33,564 bases of DNA from an uncultured Oscillibacter sp. Lineage in GTDB: Bacteria; Bacillota; Clostridia; Oscillospirales; Oscillospiraceae. The notes beneath the pieces were generated by a model. That model was not told the DNA's origin, searched no databases, and worked only from the letters and a program-made list of their open reading frames with translations. Numbering within the stretch: position 1 is the first letter of the stretch; the number at the start of each line of letters is the position of its first letter. Shown here one piece after another: positions 6,921 through 14,288 of this stretch. The translations under genes were made by a program, and so were the position numbers. The stretch is taken from contig URKI01000025.1 of NCBI GenBank assembly GCA_900548505.1, forward strand, positions 1 to 33,564, read 5' to 3'.

Positions 6921-8402
6921 TCACAAGGCTCCTTTCAAAGATTCATAAAACGCAGCGAACGCCGCCTGGTTATCCAGGCACTTTTCCGGGCGTTCGGTGT
7001 ACTCCTTGGGGTACTTGAGGTTGAAAGCCCGCTGGATGTGGTTGGTGCCCGGCTCCACCATCTTGGTGGAACCGCCGGCACCGAAGGACAAAATGGAGCA
7101 AAGCTCCGACATGATGTAGATATTGTACAGGCACTCGCCGCCGCCCCGGCTCCAGCCGATGTTTTCAAAGCTGCCGGACATGTACTTTTGCCGGTAGAGA
7201 TAGTAGGGGGCGAAGCCGGCGGCGCGGAGCGTGGGACCGGCGTAGTCCAGCATGGCGGCCACGTCCTCGGGGGAGGGCACTTTCAGCCCCTCCAGCAGAA
7301 TACGGCTGCCCTTTTTGAGAGACAGGGTGTGGACAGTGATGTTGTCCGTGCCGAAGGCGATGCACGCATCCAACGAGCGGCGGAAGCCCTCGGGCGTATC
7401 CTCCGGGAGACCTGCGATCAGGTCCATGTTCACGTGGGCAAAGCCAAAGGAGTTTACCAGCGCCATGGACTTTCGCAGTTCTTCAGCGGTGTGGCGGCGT
7501 CCGATGGCCCGCAGCACATGGTCCTCCATGGTCTGGGGGTTCACGGACAGGCGGTCCACCCCGTGGGCTTTCAGGACAGCCAGCTTCTCGGCGGTGATGG
7601 TGTCGGGCCGTCCGGCCTCCACGGTGATCTCGTCGCAGGCAGAGAGGTCAAAGGACTCCTCAAAGGCGGTGAGTACCCGGTCCATCTGGTCCGCGGTCAG
7701 CGTGGTGGGGGTGCCGCCGCCCATGTAGAACGCCCGGGCCCGCAAGCCCTGACGGCGTACCATCTCGCCGCCGGCGCGGATCTCGGCGATGAGGGCATCC
7801 ACATAGGGCTCCACCAGAGAAAAGCTCTTTTCCACCGACTGGCTCACAAAGGAGCAGTAGGCGCAGCGGGTGGGGCAGAATGGGATGCCCACATACACGG
7901 CGATGTCCCGCTTTCCAAGGCCCGCGGCGGCTTTCACCGCCGCCGTGCCGGTCTCTACGGCCAAAGCTGCCCGCTCCGGCGTGACGAAGTACTCCTGCTC
8001 CAGCAGCGCCCGGGCCTCGTCGGGGGTCTTCCCCTCCTCCAAGGCCCAAGTGACGGGCTTGTCGGGCCGCACGCCGGTGAGCATGCCCCAGGGGGGCGTG
8101 ACGCCGGTGACGGCACGGGCTGCCAGAAAAAAGCACCGGGCGATGGCGTGGCGGCGCTGGCCCTCCCGCTCGAAGTCCGTGCCCGTCAGGGGGGCGCTGA
8201 GACTGTAAGGGGCCGATGTTCCCTCGAAGCTCAGCTCCACAGTTACGTGGCACTGGGCAGGCTCCTCCTGCACGGAGACCACCGCCCAGGTGTCGTCCTC
8301 CGGCGTGATGGGCTCATAGACGGGGAGCTGGCCGGGAAACAGGTTCAAAAGGCTCTGCTCGACGATGTAGCGCTCGTCGTTGCCCTGCAATACAAGCTTC
8401 AT
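6921..8402 (-). CDS. hemZ: Radical SAM protein, coproporphyrinogen dehydrogenase HemZ family
   Basis: A 493-residue protein. After an N-terminal domain of about 160 residues there is the radical SAM 4Fe-4S motif CPTRCAYC (CxxxCxxC) in a GIPFCPTRCAYCSF context. It is followed by FYMGGGTPTTL (the GGGTP/SAM-binding motif), the ITVEAGRPDTI segment and the MDLIAGLPEDT segment, all in HemN/HemZ order. HemZ was described as an oxygen-independent coproporphyrinogen III dehydrogenase. In Clostridia without a full haem pathway the real substrate is open, and no other haem gene is in this window. It begins 7 bp before the end of the hydrolase gene's stop region and runs to 2 bp before the kinase, which fits an operon. 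Confidence 0.9.
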   Translation of the reverse strand: MKLVLQGNDERYIVEQSLLNLFPGQLPVYEPITPEDDTWAVVSVQEEPAQCHVTVELSFEGTSAPYSLSAPLTGTDFEREGQRRHAIARCFFLAARAVTGVTPPWGMLTGVRPDKPVTWALEEGKTPDEARALLEQEYFVTPERAALAVETGTAAVKAAAGLGKRDIAVYVGIPFCPTRCAYCSFVSQSVEKSFSLVEPYVDALIAEIRAGGEMVRRQGLRARAFYMGGGTPTTLTADQMDRVLTAFEESFDLSACDEITVEAGRPDTITAEKLAVLKAHGVDRLSVNPQTMEDHVLRAIGRRHTAEELRKSMALVNSFGFAHVNMDLIAGLPEDTPEGFRRSLDACIAFGTDNITVHTLSLKKGSRILLEGLKVPSPEDVAAMLDYAGPTLRAAGFAPYYLYRQKYMSGSFENIGWSRGGGECLYNIYIMSELCSILSFGAGGSTKMVEPGTNHIQRAFNLKYPKEYTERPEKCLDNQAAFAAFYESLKGAL

Positions 8403-8408
8403 GGCGTC

Positions 8409-9026
8409 TCACTCCATCTGCATGGCCTGCTGGAGATAGGGATTCCACATCCGCTCCCGCTCCAGGGTGGAGGGCTCCATATGGCCGGGATAGACGGCCA
8501 GGTCTCCCTCCAGGCGTCCCAGACGCCGCAGGGAGGAGAGGATCTTTTTCATGCTGCCGCCGGGGAAGTCCGTCCGCCCGCAGGAGCCGGCAAAGAGGGT
8601 GTCTCCGCAGAAGAGAGCGTTGCCGCAGCGCAGCGTCACGCTGCCCTCAGAGTGGCCGGGGGTGGAGAGCACCTCCACCGTCAGCGTGCCCACGGCAATG
8701 GTGTCCCCCTCGCCGTAGTCCACGGCGCCGGCAATGGGCGGGAACAGCTCCCGGAGATAGGGATTGTCCCCCGCCTGGTCCAGGCGGCTGAGGTACACGG
8801 GAATGTCCGGCCACTGCTCCCGCAGCGCCGCCACAGCGCCGGTGTGGTCATAGTGTCCGTGGGTGAGGAGGATGGCGCAGGGAGTGCAGCCGCTCTCTTT
8901 CACGGCGGCGGCTACCCGGGCAGCCTCCTCGCCCGGATCGATGACGGCGCACACGGCCGCCTCCGGGTCGCAGAGGATGTAGCAGTTGGTGCCGATGGGG
9001 CCTACCTGTAAGGTCTGGATCTTCAT
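8409..9026 (-). CDS. MBL-fold metallo-hydrolase (glyoxalase II-like, YqgX type)
   Basis: A 205-residue metallo-beta-lactamase-fold protein. All metal ligands are visible: THGHYDHTG (HxHxDH, about residues 54-62), TPGHSEGSV (H), FCGDTLF (D) and YPGHMEPST (H). The N-terminus MKIQTLQVGPIGTNCYIL is typical of the small glyoxalase II-like hydrolases. The ATG at 9026 has an ACGGAGG ribosome-binding site; the longer reading to 9071 would overlap dtd and is rejected. These proteins are usually called hydroxyacylglutathione hydrolase-like, but many clostridia lack glutathione and the natural thioester is unknown. Placement after dtd and before hemZ is common in Clostridia. Confidence 0.9.
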   Translation of the reverse strand: MKIQTLQVGPIGTNCYILCDPEAAVCAVIDPGEEAARVAAAVKESGCTPCAILLTHGHYDHTGAVAALREQWPDIPVYLSRLDQAGDNPYLRELFPPIAGAVDYGEGDTIAVGTLTVEVLSTPGHSEGSVTLRCGNALFCGDTLFAGSCGRTDFPGGSMKKILSSLRRLGRLEGDLAVYPGHMEPSTLERERMWNPYLQQAMQME

Positions 9027-9051
9027 AGATGCCTCCGTAAGGTCAAGGATA

Positions 9052-9495
9052 TCAGGTCTGGTCCGTGTCAAAGAGAATGGTGACCGGGCCGTGGTTCAAA
9101 GAGTCCACTTCCATCTTGGCGCCGAACTCGCCGTGCTCCACGGTGAAGCCCCGGCTGCGGCAGTGGTCCATGAACGTTTCGTACAGGGGGATGGCCAGAT
9201 CCGGCTTGGCCGCGCCGGAAAAGCCGGGGCGGCGGGAGGAGGTGTCCGCGTACAGGGTGAACTGGGACACCACCAGGAGGCTGCCGCCCACCTGTTCCAG
9301 GTTCAGGTTCATCTTTTCGTTTTCGTCCTCAAAGACCCGCAGATTGCAGATCTTGTCTGCCAGCTTTCGGGCGGTGTCCTCCGTGTCGTTGGGGCCCACG
9401 CCCAGCAAAACAAGGAACCCCCGGCCGATCTGGCCGTTGATGCGGCCCTCAATGGTGACGGAGGCGCGATCTACGCGGGTGACGACTGCGCGCAT
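9052..9495 (-). CDS. dtd: D-aminoacyl-tRNA deacylase
   Basis: A 147-residue protein, the normal length of DTD. It starts MRAVVTRVDRASVTI. The active-site motif SQFTLYAD is at about residues 77-84 and the cross-subunit Gly-cisPro motif is in NHGPVTILFDT near the C-terminus. The enzyme hydrolyses D-amino acids (and glycine mischarged on tRNA-Ala) from tRNA, a proofreading step. The start at 9495 has GAAAGGAG upstream; a longer in-frame reading to 9771 would run across the hairpin-rich gap and is rejected. The relA-dtd order matches Bacillus, but here a 279-bp structured spacer lies between them. Confidence 0.96.
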   Translation of the reverse strand: MRAVVTRVDRASVTIEGRINGQIGRGFLVLLGVGPNDTEDTARKLADKICNLRVFEDENEKMNLNLEQVGGSLLVVSQFTLYADTSSRRPGFSGAAKPDLAIPLYETFMDHCRSRGFTVEHGEFGAKMEVDSLNHGPVTILFDTDQT

Positions 9496-9774
9496 AGGAA
9501 AACTCCTTTCGTTGTGGCGCCCAGGGGGCGGAAGTATTGGGGGAAAAGCCGTCTCCCTTTGCCCCGGGGGGGCAAAGGGAGCGGTGCAGAATTTACAAAA
9601 AAGCGTTGCTTTTGCTCCGGACGCAAACCAGCAAAGCGTTTGCAGAGCATGTTCGCCGCGGCGTGTACGTGGCGAACATACCGGGACCTGCGCACCGGGG
9701 GCGCGCGCCCCAGTGACCGATGTCACTGGGGTGGGGGGAGATCGAGGGGGGACTGGTCCCCCTTCGAACATTTC
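9496..9774. repeat. Non-coding spacer with four strong palindromes (between relA and dtd)
   Basis: Four inverted repeats fill this gap. (1) 9553-9565 with 9569-9581: 13-bp perfect stem, loop GGG. (2) 9649-9660 with 9668-9679: 12 bp including one G-U, loop of 7. (3) 9708-9717 with 9722-9731: 10-bp perfect stem, loop CGAT. (4) 9742-9753 with 9756-9767: about 12 bp including one G-U and a minimal loop. None has a good U-tract on the minus strand, though (1) is followed by GGCTTTTCCCCC. No convincing small ORF was found. Hairpin 4 lies 8 bp after the relA stop and may help end the relA message. Could be an intergenic repeat family, a processing region or a small RNA. Confidence 0.55.
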
Positions 9775-11988
9775 TCAGCCCGCGGGCCGGTTCACCTTCA
9801 GTACGCCGGAGATCTGGTTGAGTCGCCGCATGAGGGCGGCAAGCTGCTGGCTGTCCCGGATGCGGACCTCCAGGCGGCAGATGGCGAACTGGTCCTCCGT
9901 GCTGCGGGACTGGATGCCCAGCACGAAGGTGTTGGTGGAGGACAGGGCGGCGGAGATGTCCAGCAGCAGGCCCTGGCGGTCCTTGCACACCACTTCCAGC
10001 GTGGTGGGATAGCTCTCGTTGGTATTTTTGCCCCAGGAGACATGGATCCAGCGGCCCTCCTGCCCTGGCTGGGCCCGCTTGGCGGGCGAGGCGTTGGGAC
10101 AGTCGCAGCGGTGGACGGACACGCCGTAGCCCCGGGTGATAAAGCCGATGATCTCGTCTCCGGGCACGGGGGTGCAGCACTTGGAGAACTTCACCAGGCA
10201 GTTGTCCAGCCCCTCCACAATGATGCCCTGCTCGCTTTTCACCTGCTTGGGGGCGGGGGGCTTGGGCTCCTCGGGCCGGACGGGCTTGGCCTCGGCCTCA
10301 GCGGCGGCCTTTTCCGCCTGGTGCTGGCGGGCGATGCGGTTGAGCTCGCCCTGCATACGGCTGACCGCCTTCTGGGCCGTGAAGCCGCCGTAGCCGATGG
10401 CGGCGTACATATCGTCCAGGGTGGGATAAGAGACCTTCTTCAAAAGGCCGGGCAGGGTGTCTGCCGCCAGCACATCCCGCATGGCGATGCCGCAGTGCTT
10501 GAGCTCGGCTTCAAAGGCGGAGCGGCCATTGGCGATGTTCTCGTCCCGGCGCTCCTTCTTGAACCACTGGCGGATCTTGCTGCGGGCCTCGCTGGACTTG
10601 GCGATGTTCATCCAGTCCCGGCTGGGGCCCTTGCCGGCCTTGGAGGTGAGGATCTCCACAATGTCGCCGTTTTTGAGCACGTGGTCAAAGGTGACGATGC
10701 GGCCGTTGACCTTGGCGCCCACCATGTGGTTGCCCACGGCGGAGTGGATGGCGTAAGCGAAGTCGATGGGGGTGGCGCCGGCGGGCAGGTTCTGCACGTC
10801 GCCGCCGGGGGTAAAGACGAACACCTCGTCGGAGAACATATCCACCTTCAAAGAGTGGATATACTCCTCGGCGTCGGCGCCCTCCTGGTTTTCCAGCAGA
10901 CGGCGGACCCACTCGTACTTGCCCTCGGTGCCGGCGCCCTGGCCCCCCTGCTTATACTTCCAGTGGGCGGCCACGCCGTATTCGGCGATCTCGTGCATGG
11001 CCCGGGTGCGGATCTGCACCTCAAAGGGGATGCCGTCCGTGCCCATGACCGTGGTGTGCAATGACTGGTAGCCGTTGGGTTTGGGGGTGCCGATATAGTC
11101 CTTGAACCGGCCCAGAATGGGCTTATAGATATCGTGGATGACGCCCAGCACGTTGTAGCAGTCGCCCACGTTCTCCACGATTACCCGGAACGCGAACAGG
11201 TCGAAGATCTCGTCCAGGGATTTGTTCTGGTTGAACATCTTGCGGTAGATGGAGTAGGGGTGCTTCATGCGGCCGTAGACGATGTGCTCGATGCCCAGCT
11301 CATTCAGCCGGTCGTCGATCTGGATCTGGGTGCGCTGCATGAACGCCTCGTACTCCCGCTGCTTGACGCTCAGCTTGGAGACGATCTCCTCATAGCCCAC
11401 CGGGTCCAGATACTTCAAGGAGAGGTCCTCCAGCTCCCACTTGATGCGCTGCATGCCCAGCCGGTGGGAAATGGGGGCGTAGATCTCCATGGTCTCCAGG
11501 GACTTTTGCTTCTGTTTGGCCGGAGACTGGTACTCCATGGTGCGCATGTTGTGGAGCCGGTCGGCGATCTTGATGAGGATGACCCGGATGTCCTTGCTCA
11601 TGGCGATGAGCATTTTCCGCAGGTTCTCCATCTGCTCGTCTTCCTTGGTGGCGTACTGGATGCGGGTCAGCTTGCTGACGCCCTCCACCAGGTCGGCGAT
11701 GGTGGGAGAAAAAAGCTTGGCGATCTCTTCGTGGGTGGCGGTGGTGTCCTCGATCACATCGTGCAGCAGCGCCGCCTCGATGGACTCCGAGTCCAGCCGC
11801 AGCTCCTCCGCCACGATCTGGGCCACGGCCAGCGGGTGGATGATATAGGGCTCGCCGCTTTTGCGCTTTTGGTTTTCGTGGGCCTTGTCGGCATATTCAA
11901 AGGCCGCCCGGATGCGGTCAAAGTCCGCCGCCGGGTTATAAGCCCGTATGGTTTTTACCAGATTCTCGTACTGTTCCGCAATGGTCAC
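9775..11988 (-). CDS. relA: Bifunctional (p)ppGpp synthetase/hydrolase RelA/SpoT
   Basis: A 737-residue long-type Rel protein. In order: HD hydrolase domain with HDVIEDT at residues 76-82; synthetase domain with YGRMKHPYSIYRKM, GRFKDYIGTPKPNGYQSLHT and EVQIRTRAMHEIAEYGVAAHW; TGS domain (VFVFTPGGDVQNLPAGATPI, about 390-450); the conserved Cys region DNCLVKFSKCCTPVPGDEI; and a C-terminal ACT domain. The hydrolase HD residues are intact, so it probably both makes and degrades (p)ppGpp in the stringent response. It starts with GTG, overlapping the recJ stop as GTGA, with GGAGGCG upstream. Bacillus has apt between recJ and relA; here apt is absent. The 4-bp overlap suggests translational coupling to recJ. 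Confidence 0.97.
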   Translation of the reverse strand: MTIAEQYENLVKTIRAYNPAADFDRIRAAFEYADKAHENQKRKSGEPYIIHPLAVAQIVAEELRLDSESIEAALLHDVIEDTTATHEEIAKLFSPTIADLVEGVSKLTRIQYATKEDEQMENLRKMLIAMSKDIRVILIKIADRLHNMRTMEYQSPAKQKQKSLETMEIYAPISHRLGMQRIKWELEDLSLKYLDPVGYEEIVSKLSVKQREYEAFMQRTQIQIDDRLNELGIEHIVYGRMKHPYSIYRKMFNQNKSLDEIFDLFAFRVIVENVGDCYNVLGVIHDIYKPILGRFKDYIGTPKPNGYQSLHTTVMGTDGIPFEVQIRTRAMHEIAEYGVAAHWKYKQGGQGAGTEGKYEWVRRLLENQEGADAEEYIHSLKVDMFSDEVFVFTPGGDVQNLPAGATPIDFAYAIHSAVGNHMVGAKVNGRIVTFDHVLKNGDIVEILTSKAGKGPSRDWMNIAKSSEARSKIRQWFKKERRDENIANGRSAFEAELKHCGIAMRDVLAADTLPGLLKKVSYPTLDDMYAAIGYGGFTAQKAVSRMQGELNRIARQHQAEKAAAEAEAKPVRPEEPKPPAPKQVKSEQGIIVEGLDNCLVKFSKCCTPVPGDEIIGFITRGYGVSVHRCDCPNASPAKRAQPGQEGRWIHVSWGKNTNESYPTTLEVVCKDRQGLLLDISAALSSTNTFVLGIQSRSTEDQFAICRLEVRIRDSQQLAALMRRLNQISGVLKVNRPAG

Positions 11989-14081
11989 AGTCCATCGCCT
12001 CCGTTTCGTGCGGCGCAGCCGTGCAGCCGCATCAGATAGGGGCAGGCGTTCAGGTCCACCTTCCCCTGGATGGGATTCAAGGAAAGCGTCACGGTCTCAT
12101 CGCCGTCCGCCAGGGACAAAAGCCCCCGCTCGGCAAAGACCCGCACCGCAAGGCCCGCCCGGAGAAAGCTCTCCGTGCCGCCGCCCTGGGACGCCAGGCG
12201 CCGCAGGAAGGGCAGGCGCTCCGTCTCCAGCTTGCCCTGGCGCAGCCGCCGCTCCAGCGCCACCCAGAAGGCGGCGAACTGTTCCCGGGACGCGCCCAGC
12301 CGGGCGGTCTCCTGGGCGGTGAGGCGGCCGCCGCCGGTGAGCCGGTCCAGAAGCTCCAAATCGGCGGCCTCATGACGGCTGGGGGTCAGAGAGGGACGGA
12401 TATCGATCAGCTGCAGCTGCAGCGTGGTGTTGCCCCGGAAGGTATTGGCCTGCAGGTAGAAGGCCGCGTCCACCCGGCTGCCGGCGCAGATGCCGCACTC
12501 TTCCTCCGTGACGGAGAAGAAAATGGCGTCGAAGCGGCAGGTGCCCTTGGAAAGGCGCAGCTTCAGGTGCCGCCCCTGGCCCACGGGCTGGATGGAGTCC
12601 ACCGTGGCCCCCAGCAGCGCCAGGGTGGGCCGGGGATTGCCGGCGCCGTAGGGCTCCAGATAGCTCAGGTGCTCCGCCTCCGAAAGGGTCATCTCCGCGG
12701 GGCAGGTGATGGCCGCGTCGATGTCCAGGCAGCTGACGGGCACCTCTCCGCCGGAGGCTGAGCGCACATAGCGGTTCATCCGCTGGCGGAAGGCGTCGAT
12801 ATTGCCCTCCGGGATGGTGAAGCCCGCGGCCAGCTCGTGGCCGCCGAAGCCGTCCAAGAGGTCGGCGCAGGATTCCAGCGCCGCAAAGAGGTTGAAGCCG
12901 CCGTAGGACCGGCACGAGCCCTTGCCGGTGCCGTCCTTGAGGTGGATCATGAAGCTGGGACAGGCGTATTTCTCGCTCAGGCGGGAGGCGACGATGCCCA
13001 CCACGCCCTGGTGCCAGCGCTCACTGGAGAGGACCAGGGCGCTGCGCTCCTCGTTGGAAAGGCGGCCGATCTTTTCCACGGCGTCGGCGCAGATGGCCTG
13101 CTCCACCGCCTGACGCTCCCGGTTCAGCTCGCACAGCTCCTTGGCAAGCTCCTCCGCCCGGGCGGGGTCGGAGGTCTCCAGCAGGTCCGCGGCCAGGTCC
13201 GCCGCGCCCATACGCCCGGCGGCGTTGATCCGGGGCGAGAGCACGAAGCCGATCTGGATGGAGGTGATGGGCTTTCCCAGAAGCCCCGCTTCTTTCAAAA
13301 GGGCGTGTACGCCCACAAAATCCGTATGGGGCAGAGCCTCCAGTCCGCAGGAGACAATGGTGCGGTTCTCCCCCTCCATGCGCATGACGTCGGCGATGGT
13401 GCCGATGGCCGCCAGGGTGCAGTACCGGGCGAACAGGGCGTCCTCCCGGCTCTCGCCGCCCAGGGCCAGCACCAGCATGAGAGCAACGCCCACGCCGGCC
13501 AGGTGCTTGAAAGGATACGGGCAGTTGGAGCGGTGGGGGTCCACCACGGCCACGGCCGCGGGGAGGTTCTCCTTGCACTCGTGGTGGTCTGTGATGACCA
13601 CGTCCATGCCCAGGGAATTGGCAAAGTCCACTTCTTCGTTGCCGGTGATGCCGCAGTCCACGGTGACCATCAGGGTGGCACCCTGGTCGTGGAGACCGCG
13701 GATGGCGTCCTCGCTGAGGCCGTAGCCGTCCTCAATGCGCCGGGGGATATACCGCAGGCACTTCACACCGCAGCTTTGCAGGTAGTCCCGCAGCAGCACG
13801 GTGGAGGTGATGCCGTCCACGTCGTAGTCGCCGAACACGGCGATGGTCTCTTTCTGGCTGATGGCCCGCTGGATGCGCTCGACAGCCTTGTCCATGTCCT
13901 TGAGGAGCATGGGCGAGTGAGTCAGCTTGCGGGACCGCTCCAGAAACTCCGCCGCGGCTTCCGCCGAGGTGATGCCCCGGGCGGCCAGCACCGTGGACAA
14001 AAGGCACGGATAACCGGCGCTGCGCAGAAGGGCCACGTCCCGCTCATCCGGCGTGCCGATGTTCCATTTTTGAAATTTCAC
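11985..14081 (-). CDS. recJ: Single-stranded-DNA-specific exonuclease RecJ
   Basis: A 698-residue DHH-family nuclease. The core includes VFGDYDVDGITSTVLL (motif I), VDCGIT, VITDHHECKENLP (DHH motif), DPHRSNCPYPFKHLAGVGVA, RINAAGRMG and the DHHA1 region YGGFNLFAALESC...GGHELAAGFTI. RecJ degrades single-stranded DNA 5' to 3' in recombination and mismatch or base-excision repair. The start is GTG at 14081, with AAAGGAGG at good spacing and a sigma-A promoter 50 bp upstream. The same frame remains open another 1.5 kb upstream, but that part is antisense to the SLH gene and crosses the promoter, so it is rejected. The C-terminal region is longer than the minimal RecJ core, as in Bacillus RecJ. relA follows with a 4-bp overlap. 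Confidence 0.96.
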   Translation of the reverse strand: MKFQKWNIGTPDERDVALLRSAGYPCLLSTVLAARGITSAEAAAEFLERSRKLTHSPMLLKDMDKAVERIQRAISQKETIAVFGDYDVDGITSTVLLRDYLQSCGVKCLRYIPRRIEDGYGLSEDAIRGLHDQGATLMVTVDCGITGNEEVDFANSLGMDVVITDHHECKENLPAAVAVVDPHRSNCPYPFKHLAGVGVALMLVLALGGESREDALFARYCTLAAIGTIADVMRMEGENRTIVSCGLEALPHTDFVGVHALLKEAGLLGKPITSIQIGFVLSPRINAAGRMGAADLAADLLETSDPARAEELAKELCELNRERQAVEQAICADAVEKIGRLSNEERSALVLSSERWHQGVVGIVASRLSEKYACPSFMIHLKDGTGKGSCRSYGGFNLFAALESCADLLDGFGGHELAAGFTIPEGNIDAFRQRMNRYVRSASGGEVPVSCLDIDAAITCPAEMTLSEAEHLSYLEPYGAGNPRPTLALLGATVDSIQPVGQGRHLKLRLSKGTCRFDAIFFSVTEEECGICAGSRVDAAFYLQANTFRGNTTLQLQLIDIRPSLTPSRHEAADLELLDRLTGGGRLTAQETARLGASREQFAAFWVALERRLRQGKLETERLPFLRRLASQGGGTESFLRAGLAVRVFAERGLLSLADGDETVTLSLNPIQGKVDLNACPYLMRLHGCAARNGGDGL

Positions 14082-14132
14082 AGGAAGCGCCCTCCTTTCC
14101 AGATGTGTACAATACGCCACAATAACTATTCT

Positions 14133-14161
14133 ATTATAGCAGATGCGGTGGCGCAGGTAAA
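14133..14161 (-). promoter_or_regulatory. Sigma-A promoter of recJ (extended -10)
   Basis: On the minus strand, TTTACC and TATAAT are separated by 17 bp, with TGC directly before the -10. The predicted start is near 14126, giving a leader of about 45 bases before the GTG. This promoter may drive recJ-relA and possibly more of the leftward series. Confidence 0.75.
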
Positions 14162-14222
14162 GGAAAAATGTGAGCAAAACCCAGAGGTTTCCTGCTTCTT
14201 TCCGGGATTCGACAGGGTATAT

Positions 14223-14251
14223 TTGACGCAAGTGCCAAATTTTGATACAAT
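14223..14251 (+). promoter_or_regulatory. Sigma-A promoter of the SLH/GH18-like gene
   Basis: TTGACG (14223-14228) and TACAAT (14246-14251) are separated by 17 bp, with TGA before the -10. The ATG at 14289 lies about 30 bp after the predicted start, and AAAAAGGAG precedes it. It points away from the recJ promoter. Confidence 0.75.
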
Positions 14252-14288
14252 AGCGCTCGTGAATTTTCCACGAAAAAGGAGACGAGCC

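Noticed and set aside
6672..9011. 779-codon plus-strand ORF opposite the kinase, hemZ and hydrolase genes
   Set aside because: Spans three well-supported minus-strand genes; shadow frame.
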